Shown here: positions 12,094-20,916 of the stretch, piece by piece
How positions within the stretch are numbered: position 1 is the stretch's first letter
Layout: each line of letters begins with the position of its first letter
Assembly: GCA_021413865.1 (NCBI GenBank)
Contig: JAIOPN010000006.1
Span: 1-41,408, forward strand
Length of the DNA: 41,408 bases
Origin: Planctomycetota bacterium
GTDB lineage: Bacteria > Planctomycetota > Phycisphaerae > Phycisphaerales > Phycisphaeraceae
Direction of reading: 5' to 3'
The notes under the pieces: generated by a model
The model's input: the letters and a program-made list of their open reading frames with translations, nothing else
The model's database searches: none
What the model was told of the DNA's origin: nothing
Translations under genes and position numbers: made by a program

Positions 12094-12121
12094 TTGACAA
12101 CCGTAAAACACCTGATATATT
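12094..12121 (+). promoter_or_regulatory. sigma-70 type promoter of the Rrf2 gene
   Basis: A perfect TTGACA (12094-12099) is followed after 16 bases by TATATT (12116-12121). The predicted start lies about 30 bases before the ATG at 12159. CACCTG at 12109-12114 and CAGGTG at 12149-12154 are complementary and flank the expected start site, but their wide spacing makes an operator role uncertain. Confidence 0.7.
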
Positions 12122-12158
12122 ACCCACTCAATCGTGTTATAAATGAAACAGGTGCCCC

Positions 12159-12623
12159 ATGCGTCTCTCGATGAAATCCGACTACGCCCTGCGGGCGCTC
12201 TTCCACTTGGTGGACCACTACGGCCAGGCCCCGGTCTCGATCCGTGAGATCGCCGAGCGGAACGACATCCCCCGCCGGTTCCTCGAACAGATCATGATCG
12301 ACCTGCGGCATTGCGGCTGGGTCCGCAGCACCGCCGGCCGGGACGGCGGCTACGCTCTGGCGCAGAAGCCCGAGGAAATCACGATGGGGCAAGTGGTTAG
12401 GCATTTTGACGGCCAGCTCGCCCCGATCGCTTGCGTGTCGGCTTCGCACTACGAGCGTTGCTCCCAGGAGTCGCGTTGCCGGTTTCGCCGGGTGATGTTG
12501 GAGATCCGCAACTTCACCGCCCGGCTGATGGACAAGGCGACGCTCGCTTCGGTCGCCATCGGCCGCCCGGTGACCGACCGCGAGGTCTTCGCCGAGGACC
12601 TGCTCGAAGGGGCGGGGATCTGA
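12159..12623 (+). CDS. Rrf2-family regulator of sulfur uptake
   Basis: A 154-residue Rrf2 protein. The N-terminal winged helix begins MRLSMKSDYALRALFHL and continues through PVSIREIAERNDIPRRFLEQIM and the wing STAGRDGGYAL. A cysteine motif C-x8-C-x5-C follows (CVSASHYERCSQESRC), a spacing unlike IscR (C-x5-C-x5-C) but similar to Rrf2 proteins found beside sulfate transporters. The motif could hold an iron-sulfur cluster or sense a sulfur metabolite; which cannot be told. The gene lies 60 bases upstream of the Cys-codon leader and sulfate-binding protein gene on the same strand, so control of the sulfur locus is the likely role. Confidence 0.9.
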   Translation: MRLSMKSDYALRALFHLVDHYGQAPVSIREIAERNDIPRRFLEQIMIDLRHCGWVRSTAGRDGGYALAQKPEEITMGQVVRHFDGQLAPIACVSASHYERCSQESRCRFRRVMLEIRNFTARLMDKATLASVAIGRPVTDREVFAEDLLEGAGI

Positions 12624-12653
12624 CCGACTCTTTTTTTTGAAATAAACACCCAC

Positions 12654-12664
12654 CGACTTAGTCG
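12654..12664. promoter_or_regulatory. small palindrome upstream of the leader peptide, possible Rrf2 operator
   Basis: CGACT-T-AGTCG is an 11-base palindrome between the rrf2 stop and the leader peptide start, preceded by a run of eight T and TTGAAA. The position suits an operator for the sulfur locus, but no second copy was found to support it. Confidence 0.3.
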
Positions 12665-12683
12665 TGAATCATTGAGGATCGCC

Positions 12684-12785
12684 ATGAAGAAGTTTGACGC
12701 CCGACAACATGTCCGGCCGTTGCACCGTGTGGAACCCCGGCCCGGGGCTGCGGCGCGGATGCGTGAGCCGTGTTGTTGCTGTTGA
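12684..12785 (+). CDS. Cys-codon leader peptide of the sulfate transport genes
   Basis: A 33-residue reading frame starting at an ATG with GAGG seven bases upstream and ending REPCCCC before TGA. Four consecutive Cys codons (12771-12782, TGT TGT TGC TGT) directly before the stop are extremely unlikely by chance and place cysteine at the end of a leader upstream of a sulfate importer. Runs of codons for the regulated amino acid are the mark of attenuator leaders (trp, his), and Cys-run leader peptides are known before sulfur genes in mycobacteria. An internal ATG at 12759 would give the eight-residue MREPCCCC. The peptide itself probably has no function beyond ribosome stalling. No homologue is recognised. 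Confidence 0.7.
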   Translation: MKKFDARQHVRPLHRVEPRPGAAARMREPCCCC

Positions 12786-12892
12786 CCCGCCGCTGACGGC
12801 CGCACGCACCCGACCCACAACCTGAACTGTTTTGTCTTGCCAACCCCATCCACCGCCGTTGCGCGTGTGGCTGCACCCGCTCTCTCTTTTTT
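12757..12892 (+). promoter_or_regulatory. putative cysteine-responsive transcription attenuator
   Basis: Three alternative pairings can be drawn. Segment 1 (12757-12765, just before the Cys codons) pairs with segment 2 (12803-12811) with one mismatch. Segment 2 (12797-12807) pairs with segment 3 (12863-12873) over 11 bp including two G-U pairs. Segment 3 (12863-12869) pairs with segment 4 (12874-12880) as a seven-position stem with one mismatch, followed at once by TCTCTCTTTTTT (12881-12892), a terminator-like tail. A ribosome stalled on the Cys codons would leave segment 2 free to pair with 3 and prevent termination. A ribosome at the stop codon would reach segment 2 and allow the terminator. 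Folding was done by eye. Confidence 0.6.
12863..12892 (+). terminator. attenuator terminator before the sulfate-binding protein gene
   Basis: GCGTGTG and CACCCGC, which pair except for one T-C mismatch, flank a four-base loop (GGCT region). The U-rich tract TCTCTCTTTTTT follows directly. It lies 38 bases before the ATG of the binding-protein gene, the right place for a conditional terminator. The stem is short, so termination would be moderate. Confidence 0.5.
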
Positions 12893-12929
12893 GTCCGCTA
12901 CGTCCAACCAGAAACAAGGAGTCCAACTC

Positions 12930-13976
12930 ATGCTTTCTCGCCTCACCCATACCGTTGCCCGCACGCTGCTGGGCGTCTCTACCCTTTTCGTCGCCGGCGT
13001 CACGACGCTCGCCCCCGCGCAGCCCGTCCACGCCGACACCGAGCTGCTCAACGTGTCGTACGACCCGACGCGTGAGCTGTACCAGGAGTTCAACAAGGCG
13101 TTCGTCGCGCACTGGAAGGCCAGCGGCGGGGAATCCGTCGTCGTGCGTCAGTCGCACGGCGGCTCGGGCAAGCAGGCCCGCGCGGTGATCGATGGTCTTG
13201 AGGCGGACGTGGTCACGCTCGCCCTCGCCGCCGACATCGACGCCATCGCCAAGAACGCCCGGCTCCTGCCGGATGACTGGCAGTCGCGCCTGCCGGACAA
13301 CAGCTCGCCCTACACCTCGACCATCGTCTTTGTTGTCCGCAAGGGGAACCCCAAGGGCGTCAAGGATTGGAACGACCTGGTCAAGCCCGGCATCTCCATC
13401 ATCACGCCCAACCCCAAGACCTCGGGCGGTGCGCGGTGGAACTACCTGGCGGCGTGGGGCTACGCCCTGAGGAACAACGGCAACGACGAGGGCAAGGCCC
13501 GCGAGTTCGTCGCCGCCCTCTTCAAGAACGTCCCCGTGCTCGACTCGGGCGCCCGCGGCTCGACCACGACCTTCGCCCAGCGTGGGCTGGGCGACGTGCT
13601 CCTCTCCTGGGAGAACGAGGCGCACCTGATCCAGAAGGAGTTCGGCGCGGACAAGTTCGACATCGTCATCCCGTCGGTGAGCATCCTCGCCGAGCCGCCG
13701 GTGGCCATCGTGGACAAGGTCGTGGACAAGCGCGGCACGCGCAAGATCGCCGAGGGCTACCTCAAGTTCCTTTATTCGGAGCAGGGCCAGGAGATCGCCG
13801 CCAGGAACTTCTACCGCCCGCGGCTGGCGTCGGTGGCCACGAAGTACGTGGGCAACTTCCCCAGCATCCCGCTGTTCACGATCGACGAGGTCTTCGGCGG
13901 CTGGAAGAAGGCGCAGGCGACGCACTTCGCCGAGAAGGGCGTGTTCGATCAGATCTACCAGCCCAAGTCTAAGTGA
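12930..13976 (+). CDS. sbp: periplasmic sulfate-binding protein
   Basis: A 348-residue substrate-binding protein of the Sbp/CysP family. A signal peptide of about 35 residues ends PVHA before [16 protein letters not shown], the usual mature start. Family hallmarks are [57 protein letters not shown] and [21 protein letters not shown]. It would bind sulfate (or thiosulfate) in the periplasm and deliver it to CysTW. AAGGAG eight bases before the ATG at 12930 fixes the start; a longer frame begins upstream but lies over the attenuator. It is the first structural gene after the Cys-codon leader. Confidence 0.95.
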   Translation: MLSRLTHTVARTLLGVSTLFVAGVTTLAPAQPVHADTELLNVSYDPTRELYQEFNKAFVAHWKASGGESVVVRQSHGGSGKQARAVIDGLEADVVTLALAADIDAIAKNARLLPDDWQSRLPDNSSPYTSTIVFVVRKGNPKGVKDWNDLVKPGISIITPNPKTSGGARWNYLAAWGYALRNNGNDEGKAREFVAALFKNVPVLDSGARGSTTTFAQRGLGDVLLSWENEAHLIQKEFGADKFDIVIPSVSILAEPPVAIVDKVVDKRGTRKIAEGYLKFLYSEQGQEIAARNFYRPRLASVATKYVGNFPSIPLFTIDEVFGGWKKAQATHFAEKGVFDQIYQPKSK

Positions 13977-13989
13977 GGCCACCCTGACC

Positions 13990-14024
13990 CCGGGCCGGTC
14001 CCCCTCCCTGTGGGGCCGGCCCGG
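13990..14024 (+). terminator. strong GC hairpin after the sulfate-binding protein gene
   Basis: CCGGGCCGGTCCCC and GGGGCCGGCCCGG pair with a single bulged T around a seven-base loop. No T-run follows, so it may act as a processing or mRNA-stabilising hairpin that sets a high level of the binding protein relative to downstream genes. Confidence 0.5.
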
Positions 14025-14157
14025 AGGTCGTGCCTCGGGAGAGGGCGGGAAGAACCGGGGGCGTGGGGCGCGTGTCGGGGTGCGTCCCGCGTTTCCCGGC
14101 CCGTCCGGTCGTGAACCATCAAAACAGACGCCGTGTTTTTTTGTCGGAGATAGTCCC

Positions 14158-14358
14158 ATGAAAAGCACACCGATCACGGATGCACAGCAGCAGAAGAACT
14201 GGCTGGACCTGGTCCGGCAGCACGTCGAGGGCCTGCGCTTCGGCACCGTGCAGATCGTGGTGCACGACTCGCGCGTGGTGCAGGTGGACCGCACCGAGCG
14301 CACCCGTTTTGAGCCCGCCGCCAGGAACGACGGCGGCGCAGCCACTGACCGCGACTGA
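14158..14358 (+). CDS. YezD-family small protein (DUF2292)
   Basis: A 66-residue protein whose core, NWLDLVRQHVEGLRFGTVQIVVHDSRVVQVDRTERTRF, is the complete DUF2292/YezD domain. These small proteins are widespread and often lie next to sulfate or sulfonate transport genes; their biochemical role is unknown. Here it sits between the binding protein and the porin, which supports a sulfur link. The ATG at 14158 was chosen because the domain starts soon after it and the upstream in-frame extension is a GC-rich stretch with no conserved sequence. Confidence 0.88.
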   Translation: MKSTPITDAQQQKNWLDLVRQHVEGLRFGTVQIVVHDSRVVQVDRTERTRFEPAARNDGGAATDRD

Positions 14359-14470
14359 GTTTCTCAATGTCCGTCAACCGGACCGCCGGCGACTTTCAAC
14401 CATGAACCCATTGATTGGCGCGATCCCACCGGAGCCCCGGAGGACGACGCCGGAAAGGACAAGGATTACC

Positions 14471-15937
14471 GTGAAGATTCACCGTTCCCTAGGATTGACC
14501 CTCGCCGCCTCGGCGGCGCTGGGCGCTCCGGCCTGGGTCTCCCGGACCCACGCGGAGGCGCCGGCGGACGTCGAGCGGAAGCTCGCGGCCCTCGAGGCCA
14601 CCGTGCAGGCCCAACAGTCGGAGCTGCGTCAGCTCCGCGAGAGCAAGAGCGATCAGTGGCTCGACGAACGCCGCGCCGAAGAGGTCAAGGCGCTCGTGAA
14701 AGAGGTCCTCGCCGATGCCGACACCCGCGCCAGCCTCCAGGGCGGCGGGGCGGTCGCGGGCTACAACCGCGGCTTCTTCATCGCCAGCGAGGACGGCAAC
14801 AACCTGCTGCGCATCGGTCTGACGCTGCAGGCCCGCTACATCTACAACACCCGGCGCGAGGCCCCCTCCAGCGGCGACCGGGACGAGGACGAGAGCGGCT
14901 TTTCCATCCGCCGCACGCAGCTCAACTTCCAGGGCAACGCGTTCGGCCCCGAGTGGACCTACCGCGTCCGCCTGGCCGCCGACGCCGACGGCGGCACGGT
15001 GAAGACCGACTGGACCTACATCGGCTACCAGCTCACCGACTCGGTCAACATCCAGGTCGGCCAGCTCAAGTCGCCCTTCCTGCGTGAGGAGCTCATCGGC
15101 GCCGACAAGCAGCTCACCGTCGAGCGTTCCTACTCGGCCGACTACTTCACCACCGACTTCACGCAGGGCGTGAACGTCAGCTACTGGAACGACCGGCTGC
15201 AGCTCTTGGGCTCGGTCAACGACGGGTCGTACGCCTGGCGTTCCGAGTTCAACACCGACCTGAGCGAGATCGCGCTCACCGGGCGGGCCGAGTACATCCT
15301 CTTCGGCGACGCCGACCTCTACCGCCAGAAGGGCTGGCGGCAGTTGGGCGACTTCACGAGCTGGAGCGACGACAAGTTCGCCGTCCTGCTCGGGGCCGCG
15401 GTCGATTACGAGTTCGGCGAGCACGGCAACGTCACCAACACGCCCGACATCTTCAAGTGGACGGCGGACGTGAGCGTCGAGGGCGGCGGGTGGAACTTCT
15501 TCGCCTCCGCGACGGGCCAGACGTTCTCCGGCACCGACGACAACCCCGTGGTCGCCAACGGCGTGACGGTGGGCAACCTGAGCAACCTGGAGGACGCCGA
15601 CCAGCTCAACTTCGTCGTGCAGGGCGGCCTCTTCGTGATCCCCGACAAGCTCGAGTTCTTCGGGCGCTACGAGTGGATCGACTTCGACGGTGCTTACTAC
15701 CGCAACAACCAGGGGGCCGTGCAGAGCGGCAGCCGCAACCTGGCGGACGACGAGAGCCAGGCCAGCCTGGTCACCGTCGGCGGCAACTACTACTTCAAGA
15801 AGAACAACGCCAAGCTCACGATCGACGTGGTCTATGCGCTCGACCCGCTCCCCGTCGCCAACGCCGGCCAGGGCCTCCTGGCCTCGCCCGGCGACGACCA
15901 GATCGCGGTCCGCTCGCAGGTCACGTTCGCCTTCTGA
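14471..15937 (+). CDS. OprP/OprO-type anion-selective porin
   Basis: A 488-residue porin of the phosphate-selective porin O/P family. GTG at 14471 (AAGG six bases upstream) opens a signal peptide ([22 protein letters not shown]...HAEA). A short trimerisation coiled coil follows ([24 protein letters not shown]), then the beta-barrel with alternating aromatic strands, e.g. [26 protein letters not shown], ending VRSQVTFAF with the C-terminal Phe of outer membrane proteins. In this locus the likely role is sulfate passage across the outer membrane, as inferred from its neighbours; the family is best known for phosphate and polyphosphate. An ATG at 14402 is a possible alternative start. Confidence 0.9.
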   Translation: MKIHRSLGLTLAASAALGAPAWVSRTHAEAPADVERKLAALEATVQAQQSELRQLRESKSDQWLDERRAEEVKALVKEVLADADTRASLQGGGAVAGYNRGFFIASEDGNNLLRIGLTLQARYIYNTRREAPSSGDRDEDESGFSIRRTQLNFQGNAFGPEWTYRVRLAADADGGTVKTDWTYIGYQLTDSVNIQVGQLKSPFLREELIGADKQLTVERSYSADYFTTDFTQGVNVSYWNDRLQLLGSVNDGSYAWRSEFNTDLSEIALTGRAEYILFGDADLYRQKGWRQLGDFTSWSDDKFAVLLGAAVDYEFGEHGNVTNTPDIFKWTADVSVEGGGWNFFASATGQTFSGTDDNPVVANGVTVGNLSNLEDADQLNFVVQGGLFVIPDKLEFFGRYEWIDFDGAYYRNNQGAVQSGSRNLADDESQASLVTVGGNYYFKKNNAKLTIDVVYALDPLPVANAGQGLLASPGDDQIAVRSQVTFAF

Positions 15938-15962
15938 GCCGGTGAATCGTAACCATCCCTCC

Positions 15963-15996
15963 GGCCCGGGGGCCTTTGTCGGCCCCCGGGCCTTTT
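15963..15996 (+). terminator. intrinsic terminator after the porin gene
   Basis: GGCCCGGGGGCC (15963-15974) and GGCCCCCGGGCC (15981-15992) form a perfect 12-bp stem with loop TTTGTC, followed by TTTT. It separates the binding protein-YezD-porin group from the CysTWA group, implying either partial read-through or a second promoter for cysT. Confidence 0.85.
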
Positions 15997-16038
15997 CAGT
16001 CCGAGTAAACTCTTCCGCACTCCACGCGACAACGCGAG

Positions 16039-16992
16039 ATGAAGAAGATCAGATTCAAGCAACATTCCGTCATGCCCGGCTTCGGGCTCACGATGGGCTA
16101 CACGCTCTTCTACCTGAGCCTCATCGTGCTCATCCCGCTCAGCGCGCTGGTCTTCAAGACCGCCACGCTCACCTGGGCGCGCTTCTGGGAAGTCACCACC
16201 AGCGAGCGCGTCATGGCGTCGTACCGCCTGACCTTCGGCACGGCGCTGCTGGGCGCCGTCGTCAACGCCTTTTTCGGCTTCATCGTCGCCTGGTGCCTCG
16301 TGCGCTACCGCTTCCCAGGCCGGCGCATCATGGACGCGCTGGTGGACCTGCCCTTCGCCCTGCCCACCGCCGTCTCGGGCATCGCGCTGACCGCGATCTA
16401 CGCCCCCAACGGCTGGGTGGGGGAGCACCTCGAAAAGTGGAACGCCTCGGGCCTGCGCGGCTCGCTGGAGGCGTGGTACGCGCCGGTCGCCGGGTGGGTC
16501 AGGGGCGACAACACCGGCTGGTCGAGCTACGCCACCGGGCTGGTCCCCCCGGACCTGGAGATCAAGGCGGCCTACTCGCAGCTGGGCATCATCATCGCGA
16601 TGACGTTCATCGGGCTGCCCTTCGTGGTGCGCACGCTCCAGCCGGCGATCCAGGAGCTCGAGGCCGAGCTCGAGGACGCCGCCGCCAGCCTCGGCGCCGA
16701 CCGCTGGCAGACCTTCCGCCGGGTCATCATGCCGGTGCTGTTCCCGGCGCTGCTGACGGGTTTTGGCCTGTCGTTCGCGCGGGCGGTCGGGGAGTACGGG
16801 TCGATCGTCTTCATCTCCGGCAACATGCCCATGAAGACGGAGGTCACGCCGCTGCTCATCGTCGCCAAGCTCGAGGAGTACGACTACGCCGGCGCCACCG
16901 CGATCGCCGTGGTCATGCTCGTCGCCTCCTTCGTCATCCTGTTCGCGATCAACCTGATCCAGTGGTGGACCGGGGCGCACAAGCGCGCCTAG
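16039..16992 (+). CDS. cysT: sulfate ABC transporter permease CysT (CysU)
   Basis: A 317-residue inner membrane permease with six predicted membrane segments and the EAA loop [27 protein letters not shown]. Family signatures include [27 protein letters not shown] and [17 protein letters not shown]. It is about 40 residues longer than E. coli CysT (277). The extra sequence lies after APNGWVG (about residues 135-175), in the extracytoplasmic loop before [15 protein letters not shown]. It forms the channel with CysW. Its start follows a terminator by about 40 bases. CysW starts 15 bases after its stop. Confidence 0.95.
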   Translation: MKKIRFKQHSVMPGFGLTMGYTLFYLSLIVLIPLSALVFKTATLTWARFWEVTTSERVMASYRLTFGTALLGAVVNAFFGFIVAWCLVRYRFPGRRIMDALVDLPFALPTAVSGIALTAIYAPNGWVGEHLEKWNASGLRGSLEAWYAPVAGWVRGDNTGWSSYATGLVPPDLEIKAAYSQLGIIIAMTFIGLPFVVRTLQPAIQELEAELEDAAASLGADRWQTFRRVIMPVLFPALLTGFGLSFARAVGEYGSIVFISGNMPMKTEVTPLLIVAKLEEYDYAGATAIAVVMLVASFVILFAINLIQWWTGAHKRA

Positions 16993-17007
16993 AGAAGAGA
17001 ACGCCCC

Positions 17008-17907
17008 ATGGCCCAAGCCGTCCCACGCCGCCGCGCGACCACGCCCGGGGGCGCGCGCGCGCGGAACACGCCGGCGTGGGTGCGCTGGCCGCTCATCGGC
17101 GTCTCCTTCGGCTTCGTCGGGCTGTTCCTCGTGATGCCCATGGCCGCCGTCTTCGCCGAGGCCTTCCGCAAGGGGGTGGGCGTCTATATGGACAGCCTGC
17201 GCGACCCCGACGCGCTCTCGGCGATCTGGCTCACCGTCCTCACCGCCGCGATCACGCTCCCGCTGAACATCGTCTTCGGCCTGTCCTCGGCGTGGCTCAT
17301 CGCCAGGTTCCGCTTCGCCGGCCGGGGCCTGCTCATCACCCTCATCGACCTGCCCTTCGCCGTCTCCCCCGTCATCTCCGGCCTCATCTTCGTTCTCATG
17401 TTCGGGCTCCAAGGCTGGATCGGCCCCTGGCTCAAGGGGCACGACATCCAGATCATCTTCGCCGTTCCCGGCGTCATCCTCGCCACGCTCTTCGTCACCT
17501 TCCCCTTCGTCGCGCGCGAGGTGCTCTCGCTCATGCAGGAGCAGGGCGACGACCAGGAACAGGCGGCGCTCATGCTCGGGGCCAGCGGCTGGAAGACGTT
17601 CTGGCGCGTCACGCTCCCCAACGTGAAATGGGCGGTGCTCTACGGCGTGATCCTCTGCAACGCCCGCGCCATGGGCGAGTTCGGGGCCGTCTCCGTCGTC
17701 TCCGGCCACGTGCGAGGCCGGACCAACACCATGCCGCTCCAGGTCGAGATCCTTTACAACGAATACAACTTCGTCGCGGCGTTCGCCGTGGCGTCGCTGC
17801 TCACGCTGCTGGCGCTGGTGACGCTGGTCGTCAAGGGCGTGCTGGAGTGGCGGCTGGCGGGCGAGGCCCAGGACGCGGAGGAATCAACGAAGGGGATCAC
17901 GGCATGA
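17008..17907 (+). CDS. cysW: sulfate ABC transporter permease CysW
   Basis: A 299-residue permease, the CysT partner, with the expected length. The N-terminal 28 residues are basic and probably cytosolic. Motifs include [20 protein letters not shown], the EAA loop [21 protein letters not shown] and [20 protein letters not shown]. The last residues overlap the CysA start codon as ATGA, so translation is coupled. Confidence 0.96.
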   Translation: MAQAVPRRRATTPGGARARNTPAWVRWPLIGVSFGFVGLFLVMPMAAVFAEAFRKGVGVYMDSLRDPDALSAIWLTVLTAAITLPLNIVFGLSSAWLIARFRFAGRGLLITLIDLPFAVSPVISGLIFVLMFGLQGWIGPWLKGHDIQIIFAVPGVILATLFVTFPFVAREVLSLMQEQGDDQEQAALMLGASGWKTFWRVTLPNVKWAVLYGVILCNARAMGEFGAVSVVSGHVRGRTNTMPLQVEILYNEYNFVAAFAVASLLTLLALVTLVVKGVLEWRLAGEAQDAEESTKGITA

Positions 17908-18983
17908 GCATCGAGATTTCTCGCATAAGCAAGACATTCGGCAAGTTCACCGCGCTGCGCGACGTGAGCCTGCTGGTGCCCGACGGCGAACTGGTGGCGC
18001 TGCTGGGGCCCTCGGGCTCGGGCAAGACGACGCTGCTGCGGATCATCTCCGGCCTGGAGCAGGCCGACGAGGGCAGCGGCGCGATCAAGTTCCACGGCAA
18101 CGACGTGGGCGGCAGCGCCGTGGGCGAGCGCGGCGTGGGCTTCGTCTTCCAGCACTACGCGCTCTTCAAGCACATGACGGTGTTCGAGAACATCGCCTTC
18201 GGCCTGCGGGTGCGGCCGCGCGCCACCCGGCCGACCAACGCGAAGATCGCCGACCGCGTCCGTGAGCTGCTCCGGCTGATCCAGCTCGAAGGTTTGGAGA
18301 AACGCTACCCGACGCAGCTCTCGGGCGGCCAGCGGCAGCGCATCGCGCTGGCGCGGGCGCTGGCGGTCGAGCCGCGCGTCCTCCTCCTCGACGAGCCCTT
18401 CGGCGCGCTGGACGCGCAGGTGCGGCAGGAGCTGCGCCGCTGGCTCCGCCGGCTGCACGACGAGATCCACGTCACCAGTGTCTTCGTCACCCACGACCAG
18501 GAGGAGGCGCTGGAGGTGGCGGACCGCATCGTGGTGATGAACCAGGGCCGCATCGAGCAGCAGGGCACGCCCGACGAGGTGTTCCACCAGCCCGCCAACG
18601 CCTTCGTCATGAACTTCCTGGGGCAGGTCAACCTGTTCCACGGCCGGGTCGAGGAGGGCAAGGCGGACTTCGGCAACGTGGCGCTGAGCCCCGCGGCCAA
18701 CACGGGCGGGACGGGCGGGCAGAAGGCGAGCCTCTTCGTCCGGCCGCACGACCTGGACATCCGCAAGACGCCCGAGGAGGGCAAGCCCGCGATGCCGGCG
18801 ACGGTGCGGCGCGTGCAGTCCGCCGGCCCGGTGGTGCGCGTCGAGCTGGAAGACGCGCTGGGCCGGTCGATCCAGGTCCACCTGCCGCACGAACGCCACC
18901 GCCTGCTCAAGCCCGTGCCCGGCGAAGGCGTGTTCCTGGTCGTCAAGGACGCGCGGATGTTCGTGGACGATTTCTCGATCTGA
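17904..18983 (+). CDS. cysA: sulfate ABC transporter ATP-binding protein CysA
   Basis: A 359-residue ABC ATPase. It starts [15 protein letters not shown] and shows Walker A GPSGSGKT (35-42), Q-loop [16 protein letters not shown], signature LSGGQRQR, Walker [17 protein letters not shown] and H-loop [15 protein letters not shown]. The C-terminal part after about residue 240 is the TOBE-type regulatory domain of CysA (FVRPHDLDI). It energises sulfate or thiosulfate import through CysT/CysW. The ATG at 17904 overlaps the cysW stop. Confidence 0.97.
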   Translation: MSIEISRISKTFGKFTALRDVSLLVPDGELVALLGPSGSGKTTLLRIISGLEQADEGSGAIKFHGNDVGGSAVGERGVGFVFQHYALFKHMTVFENIAFGLRVRPRATRPTNAKIADRVRELLRLIQLEGLEKRYPTQLSGGQRQRIALARALAVEPRVLLLDEPFGALDAQVRQELRRWLRRLHDEIHVTSVFVTHDQEEALEVADRIVVMNQGRIEQQGTPDEVFHQPANAFVMNFLGQVNLFHGRVEEGKADFGNVALSPAANTGGTGGQKASLFVRPHDLDIRKTPEEGKPAMPATVRRVQSAGPVVRVELEDALGRSIQVHLPHERHRLLKPVPGEGVFLVVKDARMFVDDFSI

Positions 18984-19165
18984 GACCGGACGGATCGTCC
19001 TCCGCCATATGGGCATGTTCCAACTTTCCCGTGCTCCTTGGCTCAGCCGGGGAGTCGCGGGTGATCAATGATGAGAATATGTTGATCTACGAAGCGGGGT
19101 GCGTGGTGTACTCAGTGGGCGATTCGCTTCTAAACCCCGCCCTCGCGGCGACCGATAAATGCGGT

Positions 19166-19447
19166 ATGCAGACGCGGTCCATGACATTCCGCCAGTGGTA
19201 CGCCTCGCTGCGGGAGCCGGTGCACGCGGACTTCGTGCCGGAAATCCTGGAGATCAGCCGGGAGGAGTTCCTGCGTGCGGTGCGCGACGGCAGGCTGCCG
19301 ATCCGCACCTTCCGCGCCGGGGACGGCCGTGTGTTCCGCTTGATCGAGTCGCCCTACATCCGCCTCTACAACCGCAACCCGCTGCTGACGCACGAGCAGA
19401 TGCTGCGCGGGTTCGCCCGGCTGATGGATCAGCGCAAGGCGGCGTGA
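19166..19447 (+). CDS. small hypothetical protein
   Basis: A 93-residue protein from an ATG at 19166; an in-frame start at 19031 would add 45 residues without conserved character. No family is recognised. The segment SREEFLRAVRDGRLPIRTFRAGDGRVFRLI resembles the helix-turn-helix plus wing of excisionase-like DNA-binding proteins, but this is a weak similarity seen by eye. It ends with a helical, basic tail. It lies downstream of cysA on the same strand, separated by about 180 bases, and convergent with the fucosidase. Confidence 0.5.
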   Translation: MQTRSMTFRQWYASLREPVHADFVPEILEISREEFLRAVRDGRLPIRTFRAGDGRVFRLIESPYIRLYNRNPLLTHEQMLRGFARLMDQRKAA

Positions 19448-19468
19448 CGCGCCGATTCGCGGCGGCGT

Positions 19469-20761
19469 TTACTTCTTCAAAAACAACTCGATCACCGGCA
19501 CGGCGACGCGCGGCTTCTCCTGCGGCAACACCAGCGTCAGGGTCTCCTTGTCCGCCCCGATCTGGTTGGCGTGCCACGAGTCCAGCCCCAGGCCCACCTC
19601 GCTGGCGTCGTTGAGCAACTGGGCGTACTCGACCCGCCCCGCGAAGCCATCCATATGAAGGTGCTTGTAGGGCCACGCCAGGACGTGGACGTACAACCGC
19701 TTCGTGTCGGGGTTGTAGGTCAGCCGGCAATCCTGCGGGGTCTTGAAGCTGTCCGGGGCCTGCGTGCAGCCGTAGATCGACCGGCCGTGGCGGCGCATCC
19801 ACTCGCCGATGCCGCGCAGGCGGTCCATCGCGCGCTCGTCGAACTCGCCGCGCCCGGTCGGGCCCACGTTGAGCAGCAGGTTGCCTCCCTTGCTCACGCA
19901 GTCGATGAGCGTGTGGATCAATTGATCGGTGCTGCGCCAGCTCTGCTCGTCGCGGTGGTAGCCCCACGAGCCGCTGAAGGTCTGGCACGCCTCCCAGACG
20001 ACCGGTTTGCCGTTGTGCATCACCCAGCCGCGCGGCTGCGCCTGCTCGGGGGTCTTGACGTCCCAGCCCTTTTCCAAGTCGAGCCGGTCGTTGAGGATCA
20101 CCTTGGGCTGGAGCGCGCGGATCGTCTTATAGAGGTTCTCGCTGTCCCAATCTTTCTTCCCCTTGCCGCTGCCGTCGGGCTTGGGGTAGGAGAAGTCGCA
20201 CCAGAGGATGTCCACGTCGCCGAAGTCGGTGAGCAGTTCCGTGACCTGTGCGTTGAGGTACTTCGCGTAGTTGGCCTGGCTGCGTTTCTTGTTCATCTTC
20301 TCGCGGTCGGCGTGGGCGCGGTACGGGCCGATGTGCGGGTCGAGGATGAACTGGTCGTGGTGCCAGTCGATGAGCGAGTGGTAGAACCCGGTGCGCAGGC
20401 CGTGGGCGCGGAACGCCTCGACCATCGGCTTGAGCAGGTCGCGCCCGGCGGGCGTGTTGGTCGCCTTGTAATCCGTCACCTTCGAGTCCCAGAGGCAAAA
20501 GCCCTCGTGGTGCTTGGTGGTGACGACGAAATACTTCATCCCCGCGCCGGCGGCGGCGGAGGCCCAGAGGTTGGGGTCGTAAAGATCGGGGTCGAACCGC
20601 TTGAAGTAGCGGCGCTCGTACTCCTTCACCGGTATCTGCTCGTTGTGCATCAGCCACTCGTGCCGCGCCCCCTGGGCGTAGAGCCCCCAGTGGATGAAGA
20701 GGCCAAACCGGTCGTGCACGAACCAAGAGGTGTCGCCGGGGGTCTTGGCGGGCTTGAGCAT
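19469..20761 (-). CDS. alpha-L-fucosidase (glycoside hydrolase family 29)
   Basis: A 430-residue GH29 enzyme. The hallmark regions are RFGLFIHWGLYAQGARHEW (active-site His24), YFVVTTKHHEGFCLWDSKVTDY (His-His pair near residue 84) and VDILWCDF, where Asp189 is the expected nucleophile. It retains the barrel followed by a C-terminal beta domain ending near ALTLVLP-type sequence. It would remove terminal alpha-L-fucose from glycans. There is no signal peptide, so it should act in the cytoplasm on imported oligosaccharides, unlike most secreted bacterial GH29 enzymes. AAGGAG six bases upstream of the ATG at 20761 fixes the start; an ATG 36 bases earlier has no such site. Confidence 0.93.
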   Translation of the reverse strand: MLKPAKTPGDTSWFVHDRFGLFIHWGLYAQGARHEWLMHNEQIPVKEYERRYFKRFDPDLYDPNLWASAAAGAGMKYFVVTTKHHEGFCLWDSKVTDYKATNTPAGRDLLKPMVEAFRAHGLRTGFYHSLIDWHHDQFILDPHIGPYRAHADREKMNKKRSQANYAKYLNAQVTELLTDFGDVDILWCDFSYPKPDGSGKGKKDWDSENLYKTIRALQPKVILNDRLDLEKGWDVKTPEQAQPRGWVMHNGKPVVWEACQTFSGSWGYHRDEQSWRSTDQLIHTLIDCVSKGGNLLLNVGPTGRGEFDERAMDRLRGIGEWMRRHGRSIYGCTQAPDSFKTPQDCRLTYNPDTKRLYVHVLAWPYKHLHMDGFAGRVEYAQLLNDASEVGLGLDSWHANQIGADKETLTLVLPQEKPRVAVPVIELFLKK

Positions 20762-20808
20762 GATGAACTCCTTGCGTTGGGGAAATGACCACTCCATCTT
20801 CGCATAGC

Positions 20809-20893
20809 GGGTGCCACTGGTCGGCTTCTTAGCAGACCAGTGCTCTTGGGCCCTGGAAAGACACTGGTCTCGAAGACGCGACCAGTGGCACCC
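20809..20893. repeat. palindromic element, copy C (GGGTGCCACTGGTC family)
   Basis: GGGTGCCACTGGTC at 20809-20822 is mirrored exactly at 20880-20893, with the inner AGACCAGTG/CACTGGTCT pairs also present. Unlike copies A and B, the outer TTTGAAA ends are not found. It lies between the fucosidase start and the next gene upstream on the same strand. Confidence 0.85.
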
Positions 20894-20916
20894 GCGACAC
20901 CTGAATTAGGAACGCT

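Noticed and set aside
12684-12785. The Cys-codon frame as a chance GC-skewed shadow
   Set aside because: It is non-overlapping with any gene, has its own ribosome-binding site, and the four Cys codons use T-rich triplets unlike the surrounding GC-rich sequence.
15690-18983. A 1097-codon open frame running through cysT, cysW and cysA
   Set aside because: Only its last 359 codons match a protein (CysA). The rest is a shadow of cysT and cysW in a GC-rich strand, with Arg/Pro/His-rich nonsense sequence.
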